A stretch of 64,000 bases of DNA from Entomomonas sp. E2T0 (GTDB lineage Bacteria; Pseudomonadota; Gammaproteobacteria; Pseudomonadales; Pseudomonadaceae). Below the pieces are notes generated by a model. The model had not been told where the DNA came from. It ran no database searches and saw only the letters and a program-made list of their open reading frames with translations. Below, piece after piece: positions 17,433 through 27,059 of the stretch. The position numbers and the translations under genes were made by a program. Location of the stretch: assembly GCF_025985425.1 (NCBI RefSeq), contig NZ_CP094972.1:1674001-1738000 (forward strand), given 5' to 3'. Each line of letters opens with the position of its first letter. Position 1 is the stretch's first letter.

Positions 17433-18401
17433 ATGAATTCAACTAAAATAGAACTATCTGCACAAGTCCCTACTGAGCTAGGCGGACAACGCCTTGATCA
17501 AATAGCCGCACAATTGTTTAGTGATTACTCGCGTTCTCGATTATCTACTTGGATTAAAGAGGGTAAGTTAACAGTAAATGGGGCAGTATTGAAACCAAAA
17601 GATACAGTTTTTAGTGGTGCTCTTTTAGCATTAAATGCTGAGCAAGAGGCTCAGGGGGACTGGGTAGCACAAAATATTAAGCTAAATGTCGTATATGAAG
17701 ATGAGGCATTATTAGTTATAAATAAGCCCGCTGGTTTAGTTGTTCATCCAGCAGCAGGTCATTATGAAGGTACATTGTTAAATGCATTACTTTATCATGC
17801 GCCTGAATTACAAAATGTACCTCGAGCAGGTATTGTTCACCGATTAGATAAAGATACGACAGGTTTAATGGTTGTTGCTAAAACATTAGAGGCACAGACT
17901 AAGTTAGTAGAGCAGTTACAAGCACGTAGTGTTAGCCGTATTTATGAGGCGATTGTAGCTGGTGTAGTGACTTCTGGTGGAACAGTGGATGCGCCGATTA
18001 ATAGACATGGTGTACAACGTCAAAAAATGGCTGTAGTAGCTGATGGTAAGAAAGCAGTGACTCACTATCGTGTGTTAGAGCGTTTTAGGGCTTATACTCA
18101 TATTAGAGTTCAGTTAGAAACGGGTCGCACTCATCAAATTAGAGTACATATGGCACATATTAATTTCCCTTTGTTAGGTGATCCTGTTTATGGTGGGCGC
18201 TTTCGTATTCCTCCTGCCTCTAATCCAACATTAATACAGAGTTTAAAAGAGTTTCCTCGACAAGCTTTGCATGCCCGTTTTTTAGAATTAGATCATCCTA
18301 CCACAGGTAAACGTATCCGTTGGGAGTCTGAGTTACCTGAGGATATAGTATGGATGTTAAGTTTATTGCGGCAAGATAACCAATCATTTGAGGAAAAGTG
18401 A
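17433..18401 (+). CDS. rluD: 23S rRNA pseudouridine(1911/1915/1917) synthase
   Basis: 322 residues, full length. An N-terminal S4 RNA-binding domain (about residues 18-75) is followed by the RluA-type catalytic domain. The catalytic Asp is Asp139 in HRLDKDTTGLM. The C-terminal motif GRTHQIRVHMAHINFPLLGDPVYG is intact. It modifies helix 69 of 23S rRNA. It overlaps pgeF by one to four bases, a pair conserved in Pseudomonas and Escherichia. Confidence 0.96.
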   Translation: MNSTKIELSAQVPTELGGQRLDQIAAQLFSDYSRSRLSTWIKEGKLTVNGAVLKPKDTVFSGALLALNAEQEAQGDWVAQNIKLNVVYEDEALLVINKPAGLVVHPAAGHYEGTLLNALLYHAPELQNVPRAGIVHRLDKDTTGLMVVAKTLEAQTKLVEQLQARSVSRIYEAIVAGVVTSGGTVDAPINRHGVQRQKMAVVADGKKAVTHYRVLERFRAYTHIRVQLETGRTHQIRVHMAHINFPLLGDPVYGGRFRIPPASNPTLIQSLKEFPRQALHARFLELDHPTTGKRIRWESELPEDIVWMLSLLRQDNQSFEEK

Positions 18402-19147
18402 TGCCAGCAATTGATGAATTATGGATTAAACCTGATTGGCCGCTACCTACACATGTTAAAAGCTGTGTAACAACGCGTGTAGGTGGAGTGAGCGAAGGTA
18501 ATTATAGTTCATTAAATTTAGGGTTGCATGTGGGTGATAACCCTGAAGCTGTTGTTGAGAACAGAAGAAGGGTACAACAAGCGCTAGGTTATAAAAAGGC
18601 TGCTTGGTTAGAGCAGACACATAGTACTTTAGTCGTTAAGGCTGACTCTTCAAAAGTCCTGAGAGCTGATGCTAGTTGGACTAATGAAAAAGGTATGGCT
18701 AGTGTAGTAATGACTGCGGATTGTTTACCTGTGTTGTTTTGTGATAAAAAAGGGGATTATGTAGCCGCTGCTCATGCGGGTTGGCGAGGATTATTAAACG
18801 GTATATTGGAGGCAACAATAGAATCTTTACCTGTTGCTGCTGACCAATTATTAGTTTGGTTAGGCCCTGCTATTGGCCCTGAAAATTTTGAAGTAGGCGC
18901 AGAAGTTAGAGAGGCTTTTGTAACTCACAGTAGTTTAGCTGAACAGGCTTTTGTAGCGAGTGGTAATCAGGATCGTTATTTAGCTGATATCTATCAGCTA
19001 GCACGTTTTCGTTTAGAGGCTAAGGGAGTAACTGCTATTTTTGGTGGTGGATTTTGTACGGTAAGTGATCAGCAATTTTATTCTTATCGTCGCCAGAATA
19101 TAACAGGACGAATGGCTTCATTAATTTGGTTAGTATCGGATGAGTAA
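18401..19147 (+). CDS. pgeF: Peptidoglycan editing factor PgeF (YfiH, multicopper-oxidase-like fold)
   Basis: 248 residues from ATG 18401, which overlaps the rluD stop; GTG 18398 is the alternative. Metal/active-site blocks are present: LEQTHS (about 71-76), TADCLPVLFCD (Cys near 109) and AAHAGWRG (His near 125). YfiH/PgeF removes wrongly incorporated L-Ser from peptidoglycan precursors, and related proteins show purine-nucleoside or laccase-like activity. Translationally coupled to rluD. Confidence 0.92.
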   Translation: MPAIDELWIKPDWPLPTHVKSCVTTRVGGVSEGNYSSLNLGLHVGDNPEAVVENRRRVQQALGYKKAAWLEQTHSTLVVKADSSKVLRADASWTNEKGMASVVMTADCLPVLFCDKKGDYVAAAHAGWRGLLNGILEATIESLPVAADQLLVWLGPAIGPENFEVGAEVREAFVTHSSLAEQAFVASGNQDRYLADIYQLARFRLEAKGVTAIFGGGFCTVSDQQFYSYRRQNITGRMASLIWLVSDE

Positions 19148-19159
19148 ATAGAGAAAATT

Positions 19160-19882
19160 ATGCGTAAAAGAAGTTATTCCAAAAGGCTTTTGCCTCCAAA
19201 AGAGTCTGCAACAGAAGCATTAACCCAAATAGTTGAAGGTTTCAAACGTTTTAGACAAGAAGTGTTTCCAGAGCAGCGAGACTTATTTAAAAAACTAGCT
19301 AGTGCCCAAACACCACGAGCAATGTTTATTACTTGTGCAGACTCTAGAGTTGTTCCTGAGTTGATTACTCAAAGTTCGCCAGGTGATTTATTTGTTACTC
19401 GTAATGTGGGTAACGTAGTTCCACCTTATGGACAGATTAATGGTGGTGTTTCTACGGCAATTGAATATGCAGTAATGGCTTTAAATGTGCAACATATTAT
19501 TATATGTGGCCATTCTGACTGTGGTGCAATGCGAGCAGTTATTAATGAGCAAGTATTAGAGTCAATGCCAACAGTACGTGCTTGGTTACGTTATGCAGAA
19601 ACAGCGCGTACCGTCGTCCAAGAAAACTGTGGTTGTTTAAGTGAAGATACCTTAGATGTACTAACTGAAGAAAATGTGGTTTTACAGTTAGAGCATTTGC
19701 GTACTCATCCATCTGTAGCTTCTCGTTTGGCAGGCGGAAACCTATTTATCCATGGTTGGGTTTATGATATTGAAACCAGTCAAATTAAAGCCTTTGATGA
19801 TAGCTTAGGAGAGTTTTTACCATTGGATGGTGATATTATCCCTATGGCAACACCTCGTTCAAGGTTTATTGATAGGGATTAA
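19160..19882 (+). CDS. can: Beta-class carbonic anhydrase
   Basis: 240 residues. Zinc ligands are in place: Cys59 and Asp61 in ITCADSRV, His118 and Cys121 in GHSDCGAM. It interconverts CO2 and bicarbonate in the cytoplasm, supplying bicarbonate to carboxylases and to carbamoyl-phosphate synthase. It starts 12 bp after pgeF, so it may share that transcript, and ends in a strong terminator. The symbol follows the family; a second paralogue elsewhere cannot be excluded. Confidence 0.93.
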   Translation: MRKRSYSKRLLPPKESATEALTQIVEGFKRFRQEVFPEQRDLFKKLASAQTPRAMFITCADSRVVPELITQSSPGDLFVTRNVGNVVPPYGQINGGVSTAIEYAVMALNVQHIIICGHSDCGAMRAVINEQVLESMPTVRAWLRYAETARTVVQENCGCLSEDTLDVLTEENVVLQLEHLRTHPSVASRLAGGNLFIHGWVYDIETSQIKAFDDSLGEFLPLDGDIIPMATPRSRFIDRD

Positions 19883-19885
19883 AAT

Positions 19886-19915
19886 AAAAAGCTCTTCGAA
19901 AGAAGAGCTTTTTTT
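19886..19915 (+). terminator. Rho-independent terminator after carbonic anhydrase gene
   Basis: AAGCTCTTC, a GAAA tetraloop and GAAGAGCTT, followed by T7. The A-tract before the stem lets it act on both strands, although the opposing gene ends about 27 bp further on. Confidence 0.93.
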
Positions 19916-19941
19916 ATGAGGTGAAAGTAATGTGCTATTAC

Positions 19942-20658
19942 TTAAACTTCAAAAATGATTTGGTATAGTGTACCTATTGACAGCATAAATAAAGGGAAAG
20001 TCCAAATTAAACCAATGCCAAAAGGAATAGCTGAAATCATTAGGATAATGCCTAGAACAATCATTAATCCAAAAACGCTAAACCAACGTTGGGTAATAAT
20101 TTTACGAGAAGCTTCCATTGCTTGCCAAGCTGAAATGCCAGGATTATCAATAATGATCCAATTTGTAAGGCAATATGCAACAGCCAAATATATACCAGGA
20201 ATAAGTATTAATAACATACCTACTGCTGTTAATAAGGTAGTCAATAAGGTTGCAAGAATTATAACACTAAAGATAGGAAGAATAGATAAAAAGTCTTCTT
20301 TAAGATTTATTTGCTGTCCTCTTAGGCGTTTTAGTGCTAAAACAATAAACCCTGCAGCAAGAGCATTTAAAGCAATATTAACAAAGAAATTTATTGGTCC
20401 TATCACTTTAGGAGGTAAAAAGCCTAAAATTAAACCAATAATAAAACTGATAATACCTATAGCTAACAGTGGTAAAAAGAAAGTTAGTTTTACGCCATTA
20501 ACTTGTGCCCACGCTTTAGAAATTACATCACTAATACTAAAATCATAGCCATTAGCTATCGCTTCTTCAATAGTGCGTTTTTTTCCTAATTGAACAGATT
20601 CAGTATTGATGCTGTTGGTAGAAGGTGGTTGGTAAGGATTTTGCCCTTGATCCTGCAT
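19942..20658 (-). CDS. Multi-pass membrane protein, unknown
   Basis: 238 residues from ATG 20658, chosen because GGAGC lies 6 bp upstream; an in-frame ATG at 20685 would add nine residues. A polar N-terminus (QGQNPYQPPSTN) is followed by about six hydrophobic helices (from about residue 62 to the end). This resembles the cytosolic-tail-plus-membrane-domain proteins of Gammaproteobacteria with a glycerophosphodiesterase-like membrane domain, whose role is not known. It is convergent with the carbonic anhydrase gene. Confidence 0.7.
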   Translation of the reverse strand: MQDQGQNPYQPPSTNSINTESVQLGKKRTIEEAIANGYDFSISDVISKAWAQVNGVKLTFFLPLLAIGIISFIIGLILGFLPPKVIGPINFFVNIALNALAAGFIVLALKRLRGQQINLKEDFLSILPIFSVIILATLLTTLLTAVGMLLILIPGIYLAVAYCLTNWIIIDNPGISAWQAMEASRKIITQRWFSVFGLMIVLGIILMISAIPFGIGLIWTFPLFMLSIGTLYQIIFEV

Positions 20659-20817
20659 GATGTTGCTCCGTGATAATGAATACAAATAGTTGGTGTTGCT
20701 AATTGTATCTGGATATTACATTAAGTAAAGTAAGTAAAGCTATAAATTAAGATTCAGTTAATATTCTGGATAAATATAATTAAATACTTAAGGTTATAAG
20801 TTGACTTTTTAATAAAA

Positions 20818-21258
20818 TTAATGGGTTATAAGTCGCATATGTAATAAAGGGTAAGGATTTCCTTGTCCATCTAAAGGGGAACGACTGATAATTTCAAAGC
20901 CTTGATGTTGATAAAATCCTAAGGCTTGTGGATTTTGCTCATTAACATCAAGTTCATTAACTTGAAAATGCTCAATAGCATGTTTTAATAGTGCTTTACC
21001 TAATCCCTGTCCTCTATAGGAGGGATCAATAAATAGCATTTCTAGTTTGTTATCGTGTACTCCAGCAAAACCAGTGATTTTTTGATCATCTGTACGGCTA
21101 CAAAATAATGTGACCATGGGTAAGTAATCATTTAAAACCTGTGGTTTTAATGCTTGTATTGTCTGTTCTGGTAAAAAGTTGTGAGTAGCACGAACAGATG
21201 CTTCCCATATTTCTAATAAAGTTGTGAATTCAGCAGGTTGCACAGGAGTAATTAACAT
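20818..21258 (-). CDS. GNAT-family N-acetyltransferase
   Basis: 146 residues. The acetyl-CoA-binding motif A is LFIDPSYRGQGLGKALLKHAIEHF (about residues 77-99), with the RGQGLG pyrophosphate loop. The C-terminal part NPQALGFYQHQGFEIISRS is typical of GNAT proteins. The overall pattern resembles YafP/YjaB-type acetyltransferases of unknown substrate. It starts 3 bp after rsmB ends and is likely part of the def-fmt-rsmB transcript. Confidence 0.85.
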   Translation of the reverse strand: MLITPVQPAEFTTLLEIWEASVRATHNFLPEQTIQALKPQVLNDYLPMVTLFCSRTDDQKITGFAGVHDNKLEMLFIDPSYRGQGLGKALLKHAIEHFQVNELDVNEQNPQALGFYQHQGFEIISRSPLDGQGNPYPLLHMRLITH

Positions 21259-21261
21259 AAA

Positions 21262-22560
21262 TTATTTTGCAATTTTAATTAATTTGGCGTAGTAAAACCC
21301 ATCATGGCCATTAATTTGTGGCAGTAATTGGCGGCCATGGGGTTGTTTAATACCAATATTTCCTATATCTAACTCTCTTGCATTTAAATGATTAGTAAGG
21401 AATTTTTTGATATTGTCGGTGTTCTCTTCAGGCAATACAGAGCAAGTGGCATAGACAAGTATGCCACCAACAGCGAGAGTTGGCCAAATAGCGGTTAATA
21501 ATTCCTGTTGAAGCGTCGCTAAAGGTGTTATATCTTCTTCTTTACGGGTTAATTTAATATCTGGATGACGACGTATAACTCCTGTAGCTGAACAAGGAGC
21601 ATCTAATAATATGCGTTCAAAGGGTTTGTTGTCCCACCATGTTGCTGTCTCACGACCATCAGCTACTTTAAGGGTTGCTTGTAAGTTTAGACGTTGTAGA
21701 TTTTCAGTGACACGTTCTAAACGGCTGCTTTCAGCATCAATGGCTACTACTTCTGTTAATTGTGGTTGTAACTCTAAAATATGGCAGGTTTTACCACCAG
21801 GAGCACAACAGGCATCTAATACACGTTGTTGAGGTTTTAATTCAAGTAAATGAGCAGCTAATTGGGCAGCTTCATCTTGCACACTAAGCCAGCCCTCTGC
21901 AAAGTAGGGAAGGTGGTTTACAGGGCAAGGGGTAACCAGTTGTATTCCCTCTGAACTATATGAGCAGGGAGTTGCTTTAAGATTCGCTTCGTTTAATAGG
22001 TTTAAATAGTTTTCCCTTGTGGTATATCTTGTATTTACTCTAAGGGTCATCGGAGGATGGATATTATTAGCTTCACAGATAGCTTGCCACTCATTGGGCC
22101 AATCTTGTTTTAGGCGTTTTTGTAGCCAACGAGGATGAGCTGTAAACTCAACAGGATCTTTAGCTAAGTTAGCAAAGATATCAGTACTTTCTCTTTGGCA
22201 ATTTCTTAATACAGCATTGACTAAGCCTTTTGCCCATAACTTTTTTAGTGTTGTAACACAACTAACGGTTTCGTTAATGGCAGCATGAGCAGGTATTCGC
22301 ATATAAAGAAGTTGGTAGAGGCCAATATAAAGTAAGGCTTCTATATCTTTATCTGAATTTTTTAATGGCTTCTCAAGTAACTTGTTTAACAGTAACTCTA
22401 AGCGAGGCTGCCAACGCGCTGTGCCTAATGTTAGCTCCTGCACAAGTGCTTTATTAGTCTCATCTATTAATGTGAGTTGAGGTGGTAAAGTACTGGCAAG
22501 AGAGGCTTTTCCTAGTAATACCGGAGTCAGAGCTTTACAGGCAGCTAAGCGAGGGTTCAT
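21262..22560 (-). CDS. rsmB: 16S rRNA (cytosine967-C5)-methyltransferase
   Basis: 432 residues, full length. An N-terminal NusB-like domain (about 1-140) precedes the SAM domain. SAM motif: [18 protein letters not shown]. Catalytic Cys residues: the first in [18 protein letters not shown] (about residue 322), the second in [12 protein letters not shown] (about 373). It methylates C967 of 16S rRNA. It overlaps fmt by 4 bp; def-fmt-rsmB is the usual pseudomonad and enterobacterial order. Confidence 0.96.
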   Translation of the reverse strand: MNPRLAACKALTPVLLGKASLASTLPPQLTLIDETNKALVQELTLGTARWQPRLELLLNKLLEKPLKNSDKDIEALLYIGLYQLLYMRIPAHAAINETVSCVTTLKKLWAKGLVNAVLRNCQRESTDIFANLAKDPVEFTAHPRWLQKRLKQDWPNEWQAICEANNIHPPMTLRVNTRYTTRENYLNLLNEANLKATPCSYSSEGIQLVTPCPVNHLPYFAEGWLSVQDEAAQLAAHLLELKPQQRVLDACCAPGGKTCHILELQPQLTEVVAIDAESSRLERVTENLQRLNLQATLKVADGRETATWWDNKPFERILLDAPCSATGVIRRHPDIKLTRKEEDITPLATLQQELLTAIWPTLAVGGILVYATCSVLPEENTDNIKKFLTNHLNARELDIGNIGIKQPHGRQLLPQINGHDGFYYAKLIKIAK

Positions 22561-23504
22561 TTCCCCAATTCCTGAGTACTGTTAAAGAGGTCTTTATGAC
22601 CATTGTAAACATCCCAAAAAGAAAGTGGTTTGCTATTAGGTAATTGTAGTTTGGTTAAACATAATGCTTGTGAACCACAGGCTACAATTAATCCTTCTTT
22701 AGAAATTTCAAGTATTCTGCCAGCCATACCTTGTAAATCAACTAACTTTGCCTCTAGGATTTTTAAAGATTGCCCTTGAATTAAAGTATGACAGATAGGC
22801 CAAGGATTAAAAGCTCTTACTGTATTGGCTAGTTCAATCGCTGATTTATTCCAATCAATTTGTGCTTCTTCTTTCGTAAGTTTGTGAGCATAAGTGGCTA
22901 GGCTATCGTCTTGTTGTTCACCTTTAAGTGTATGGTTAGCTAAACCATCTATAGCTTCTATAATAGCGTTAGCGCCTAGTTCAGTTAATCTATCATGTAA
23001 GCTACCACCTGTATCTTGTTCAGTAATAGGAGTAGTTACTTTAAGCAGCATAGGACCAGTATCTAAACCTGCTTCCATTTGCATAACAGTGACACCACTT
23101 TCTTTATCGCCTGCTTGGATAGCCCTTTGAATAGGTGCAGCACCTCGCCAACGAGGTAACAAAGAGGCATGGCTATTAATACAACCTAGTTTTGGTATAT
23201 CTAGTACTGTTTGCGGTAATATAAGTCCATAAGCAACTACTACCATTAAATCAGGTTCTAACTCAGCAAGTTGCTGTTGTGCTTCAATAGTTTTTAGGGT
23301 AGAAGGTTGGAATACAGGAATACCATGTTGTTCTGCTAACACTTTTACAGGACTAGCCATTAGTTTCTTGCCACGACCAGCAGGACGATCAGGTTGGGTA
23401 TAAACACCAACCAATTGATATTTATTTTGCTTAATTATCTTTTCTAAATGTATTGCAGCAAATTCTGGTGTGCCAGCAAAAATAATTTTAAGAGGTGTGG
23501 TCAT
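22557..23504 (-). CDS. fmt: Methionyl-tRNA formyltransferase
   Basis: 315 residues. Formyl-folate-binding and catalytic motifs: [11 protein letters not shown] at the N-terminus, [16 protein letters not shown] (about residues 113-128) and the family block [13 protein letters not shown]. The C-terminal OB-type domain binds the initiator tRNA. It supplies formyl-Met-tRNA, whose formyl group is later removed by Def from the adjoining gene. It overlaps both neighbours (1 bp with def, 4 bp with rsmB), so the genes are translationally coupled. Confidence 0.96.
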   Translation of the reverse strand: MTTPLKIIFAGTPEFAAIHLEKIIKQNKYQLVGVYTQPDRPAGRGKKLMASPVKVLAEQHGIPVFQPSTLKTIEAQQQLAELEPDLMVVVAYGLILPQTVLDIPKLGCINSHASLLPRWRGAAPIQRAIQAGDKESGVTVMQMEAGLDTGPMLLKVTTPITEQDTGGSLHDRLTELGANAIIEAIDGLANHTLKGEQQDDSLATYAHKLTKEEAQIDWNKSAIELANTVRAFNPWPICHTLIQGQSLKILEAKLVDLQGMAGRILEISKEGLIVACGSQALCLTKLQLPNSKPLSFWDVYNGHKDLFNSTQELGK

Positions 23505-24025
23505 TACTCAGAACGTCCTCTTTTTTCAAGCTTATGCTGTTTTTCTAGCTTATTAGCAATACGATTACGCTTCAATGATGAAATATAGTCTACAAAGAGT
23601 TTGCCGTCTAGATGATCACATTCATGTTGAATACAAACAGCTAATAGATCTTCGCAGATCATTTCGAAAGGTTTTCCATCACGATCTAAGGCATTTACTT
23701 TTACCCGTTCAGGTCTTTCTACTTCCTCATAAAAACCTGGTACAGAAAGGCAACCTTCTTTGTAAGTATGTGGATCTTCTGACAAAATTTCAATTTTTGG
23801 ATTAATAAATACTAAAGGATGTGTACGATCCTCAGTAATATCGATTACAATAAGACGCTTATGGAAGTTTACTTGTGTTGCAGCTAAACCTATACCTGGT
23901 GCTTCATACATGGTTTCAAACATGTCATCAATAAATTTTTGAAGGTCAGCATCAACCGCCTCAATAGGCTGTGCAACAGTTCGTAAACGTGGGTCAGGAA
24001 ATTCAAGTATGGTTAAAATTGACAT
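23504..24025 (-). CDS. def: Peptide deformylase
   Basis: 173 residues, normal length. The three metal-site motifs are intact: GIGLAATQV (about 45-53), EGCLSVPG (about 88-95, Cys ligand) and QHECDHLDG (about 131-139, two His ligands). It removes the formyl group from nascent proteins using Fe or Ni. First gene of def-fmt-rsmB and divergent from the LysM-protein gene, exactly as in Pseudomonas. Confidence 0.97.
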   Translation of the reverse strand: MSILTILEFPDPRLRTVAQPIEAVDADLQKFIDDMFETMYEAPGIGLAATQVNFHKRLIVIDITEDRTHPLVFINPKIEILSEDPHTYKEGCLSVPGFYEEVERPERVKVNALDRDGKPFEMICEDLLAVCIQHECDHLDGKLFVDYISSLKRNRIANKLEKQHKLEKRGRSE

Positions 24026-24151
24026 AGTACAATAGATTTCATTATAGAAAGTTTAAGAAATAGCTTTATAATACCAGAACAGTTTACACTATAGACTAAA
24101 TGTTTTCTGTTGTAATTTTACAAATTTAGTGATGATAAAGGAATGCATGGC

Positions 24152-25183
24152 ATGAGGAAATTATTACTCGCCCTTGGTTTACTAGCTTCTAGCGTGTTAG
24201 TACAGGCTCAACAAGTTGAACTGAAAGAGAACCATCCTACAACTTATACAGTTGTAAAAGGGGATACTTTGTGGGATATTTCAGGTCGTTTCTTAGCAAA
24301 GCCATGGCTTTGGAAAGAAATTTGGCATGTAAATCCTTCTATTAAAAATCCTAATTTAATTTACCCAGGTGATACATTAACATTAACTTATGTAAATGGT
24401 AAGCCAAGATTAACCGTAAATCGTGGTACATCAAGAGGTACAGTGAAATTATCTCCTACTGTACGTGTAGAGCCGGTGGTGGATGCCATTCCTACTATTC
24501 CATTACAATCGATTAATGCATTTTTATTGAAAAATAGAGTGATGCCTAATGCTAAAGCATTTGAAACTGTGCCTTATGTAGTAGGTGGAGAAAATGGTAG
24601 TGTAGTTAGTGGTGCTGGTAGTAAAGTATATGTGAGAGGCAAATTACCAGCTGGGGAGACTGGTTTTGGTATCTATCGCCAAGCAAAAGAGTTTAAAGAC
24701 CCTAAAACTAATGAGTTGTTAGGTGTTAATGCAGACGAAATAGCTAGCGCTAGTTTAATTGCTCAGCAAGGTGAAGTTGCAACATTGCGTTTAATTAGAA
24801 CAACACAAGAAGTGCGTAATGGCGATCGTGTTTTTGCAACAGAAGCACGTAATATTGATGCTAATTTCCAACCTAGTTCACCAAAAACATTGATTAATGG
24901 TGAAATTGTTGATGTTCCTCGTGGGGTGACACAAGTTGGTCAAACAGATATTGTTATTATCAACAAAGGTAGTAAGGATGGCATTGAGGTAGGTAATGTA
25001 TTAGCTGTTTATCGTTTAGGTGAAACAGTAAAAGACCAGGTTGCAGGTGGAGATGTTAAATTGCCAGATGAAGAAGCCGGTTTATTAATGGTATTTCGTG
25101 TTTATGATAAGTTAAGTTATGGTATTGTGTTGTCGGCTAATCTTCCATTGAGTGTTGGTGATAAGCTAAAGAATCCACAATAA
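24152..25183 (+). CDS. LysM-domain periplasmic protein
   Basis: 343 residues from ATG 24152, chosen because AAAGGA lies 9 bp upstream (24137-24142); ATG 24143 would be too close to that site. The signal peptide is MRKLLLALGLLASSVLVQAQ. A single LysM domain (about residues 32-80: YTVVKGDTLWDISGRFL...NLIYPGDTLTL) binds peptidoglycan. The C-terminal 200 residues are conserved in pseudomonads next to def but have no known activity. A terminator follows. Confidence 0.9.
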   Translation: MRKLLLALGLLASSVLVQAQQVELKENHPTTYTVVKGDTLWDISGRFLAKPWLWKEIWHVNPSIKNPNLIYPGDTLTLTYVNGKPRLTVNRGTSRGTVKLSPTVRVEPVVDAIPTIPLQSINAFLLKNRVMPNAKAFETVPYVVGGENGSVVSGAGSKVYVRGKLPAGETGFGIYRQAKEFKDPKTNELLGVNADEIASASLIAQQGEVATLRLIRTTQEVRNGDRVFATEARNIDANFQPSSPKTLINGEIVDVPRGVTQVGQTDIVIINKGSKDGIEVGNVLAVYRLGETVKDQVAGGDVKLPDEEAGLLMVFRVYDKLSYGIVLSANLPLSVGDKLKNPQ

Positions 25184-25195
25184 TTTGAAGGTGTT

Positions 25196-25224
25196 AAAAA
25201 AGAGAGATTTAATCTCTCTTTTTT
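25196..25224 (+). terminator. Terminator after LysM-protein gene
   Basis: AAAAAAGAGAGAT and ATCTCTCTTTTTT form an A/T-flanked hairpin with a 3-base loop, followed by further T residues (25219-25230). Confidence 0.9.
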
Positions 25225-25254
25225 GTTTTTGTACTATAAATTTAGGAGAGAAAG

Positions 25255-25794
25255 ATGAAATTACTATCTTATATATTCTGTTTAGCGGTTTTATTGCCTC
25301 TTTCCGCTCAAGCACAATCATCGTTAGATATTGGTAAAGATGGTGCCATTGAGGTGCAAACACCTGATGGATCAGTTTCTAGTGGTACAGATGGCTCTAA
25401 TACTATATCTAATAAACAAGGTAAGTTATCAACAAAAGGTGATGGCTCAATCCCCGTGATTGGTAAAAAAGGTAGTTCTAATATAGACGATACAGATAAT
25501 AAGGTATTAGATAGTAGTTATATTAATGCTTCTTTAGTAGGAAAAGATTTTTCAGGTAAGAAGTTAGCGGGTATTAATTTTACTAATGCTGATTTATCAA
25601 GTGCTAATCTACGAAATACTGATTTAAGTGATGCTCAGTTAACAAATGCTAATTTAAAAAATGCTGACTTAACAAAAGCTAATTTAACAGGTGCTGAAAT
25701 AACCAATACTGATTTTACTAATGCAAAATTAGCAGGCGCTATTTGGATAAATGGTAAGATTTGTGGAAAAGATTCTGTAGGTACTTGCTATTAA
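25255..25794 (+). CDS. Exported pentapeptide-repeat protein
   Basis: 179 residues. Sec signal peptide: MKLLSYIFCLAVLLPLSAQAQ. A Gly/Asp/Ser-rich linker (about 22-85) follows. About 14 pentapeptide repeats of the A(N/D)L type (residues about 90-165, for example LSSANLRNTDLSDAQLTNAN) would form a right-handed quadrilateral beta-helix. The tail has two Cys (KICGKDSVGTCY), perhaps a disulfide. The role is unknown; export argues against DNA-gyrase mimicry. ATG has GGAG 6 bp upstream. Confidence 0.85.
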   Translation: MKLLSYIFCLAVLLPLSAQAQSSLDIGKDGAIEVQTPDGSVSSGTDGSNTISNKQGKLSTKGDGSIPVIGKKGSSNIDDTDNKVLDSSYINASLVGKDFSGKKLAGINFTNADLSSANLRNTDLSDAQLTNANLKNADLTKANLTGAEITNTDFTNAKLAGAIWINGKICGKDSVGTCY

Positions 25795-25884
25795 AATTAT
25801 ATGATTTTAGATAGATAATTAGTTTATTTTAAATTAGTTATCTATTTATCATAAAAATAACGAATTATTATCAGGATAAAATGT

Positions 25885-26982
25885 ATGGAAGTTAGTTTAT
25901 CCTTTCAAGAGCTAGAAGCGCGCCTTATATTACATAATTTACCTAAAATAGGTAGTAAACGGTTTCTACAGTTAGTTAATTATTTTGGTTCTGCAAAAGA
26001 GGCATTGGCTTCTCAAAGTGCTTGGTTACAAGCTGGTTTACCAAGCAGTTGCCAATCTATTAATATTAGTCAGATTAAAGAAAATATTGATAAATCTTTA
26101 GAATGGCTAGAGCAAGATAATCAACATGTATTATTCTGCGATTCCCCTCAATATCCTGCATTATTAAGAGAGATAATTGATTATCCACCTGTACTATTTA
26201 TAAAAGGTAATCCTAATATTCTAGAGAATCCCCAGCTGGCTATAGTGGGTAGTCGGCATGCAAGTAAACCTGGCTTAGATACCACTTTTCAATTTGCTAA
26301 AAGCTTAGCTAGTGGTGGTTTTACTATTACTAGTGGTTTGGCATTGGGTATAGATGGTGCTGCTCATGCAGGAGCTTTGGTGGGACAAGGTTTAACAATA
26401 GGTGTATTGGGATGTGGTTTACATCATATGTATCCAGCTAGTCATAAAAAATTAGCAGATGATATGGTCGTAAATGGAGGCGCTTTAGTTTCGGAATTTC
26501 CACTAGATACAGCTCCTCAAGCCGCCAACTTTCCAAGACGTAATCGAATTATTAGTGGCTTATCACTAGGTACATTAGTAGTTGAAGCTACGCTATCAAG
26601 TGGTTCTTTAATCACTGCAAAATTAGCGGCTGAGCAGGGAAGAGAGGTTTTTGCCATACCAGGTTCTATTCATTATCCTGCTGTAAAAGGTTGTCATCAA
26701 CTAATTAGAGAAGGGGCAATGTTAGTTGAAACAGTAGATCATATTTTAGAAGCATTACAAGGATGGAAAAATATTGATATTGTAGAGTCTGAAGAGGTAG
26801 TAGAAGAGGAAACAATGGTTGTTGATAACCTTTTGTTAACCAGTTTACGAGCAGCACCTCAAACAAGTGAAGCATTAGCAGTGAGTTTGAATTTACCTTT
26901 TGAGGATGTGTTGATTGAGTTAACTAATTTAGAGTTAACTGGCAAAGTGGTTTGTGAAGCTGGTATTTGGTATAGCTATTAA
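25885..26982 (+). CDS. dprA: DNA-processing protein DprA
   Basis: 365 residues. An N-terminal helical domain (about 1-70) is followed by the Rossmann-like DNA-binding core: VGSRHASKPG, SGLALGIDGAAHAGAL, VLGCGLHHMYPASHKKLA and FPRRNRIISGLS. The C-terminal winged-helix domain (about 305-365) is present. It loads RecA on incoming single-stranded DNA during natural transformation. Its place after def/LysM matches Pseudomonas, although tsaC does not follow here. Confidence 0.95.
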   Translation: MEVSLSFQELEARLILHNLPKIGSKRFLQLVNYFGSAKEALASQSAWLQAGLPSSCQSINISQIKENIDKSLEWLEQDNQHVLFCDSPQYPALLREIIDYPPVLFIKGNPNILENPQLAIVGSRHASKPGLDTTFQFAKSLASGGFTITSGLALGIDGAAHAGALVGQGLTIGVLGCGLHHMYPASHKKLADDMVVNGGALVSEFPLDTAPQAANFPRRNRIISGLSLGTLVVEATLSSGSLITAKLAAEQGREVFAIPGSIHYPAVKGCHQLIREGAMLVETVDHILEALQGWKNIDIVESEEVVEEETMVVDNLLLTSLRAAPQTSEALAVSLNLPFEDVLIELTNLELTGKVVCEAGIWYSY

Positions 26983-27021
26983 TTTTATCTAACAAGAATA
27001 ACAATATATTATTTATAGGGT

Positions 27022-27052
27022 GAAAGAAACTAACATATAGCTAGTTTCTTTC
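27022..27052. terminator. Bidirectional terminator between dprA and mpl
   Basis: GAAAGAAACTA (27022-27032) pairs with TAGTTTCTTTC (27042-27052), 11 bp, between two convergent genes. The 9-base loop and moderate T content make it a fair rather than strong terminator. Confidence 0.6.
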
Positions 27053-27059
27053 AATAGTA

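Noticed and set aside
19955-20548. 197-residue plus-strand frame opposite the membrane-protein gene
   Set aside because: Antisense shadow of a gene with clear membrane helices and a good ribosome-binding site; composition is Lys/Ile/Pro-rich and unlike a real protein.
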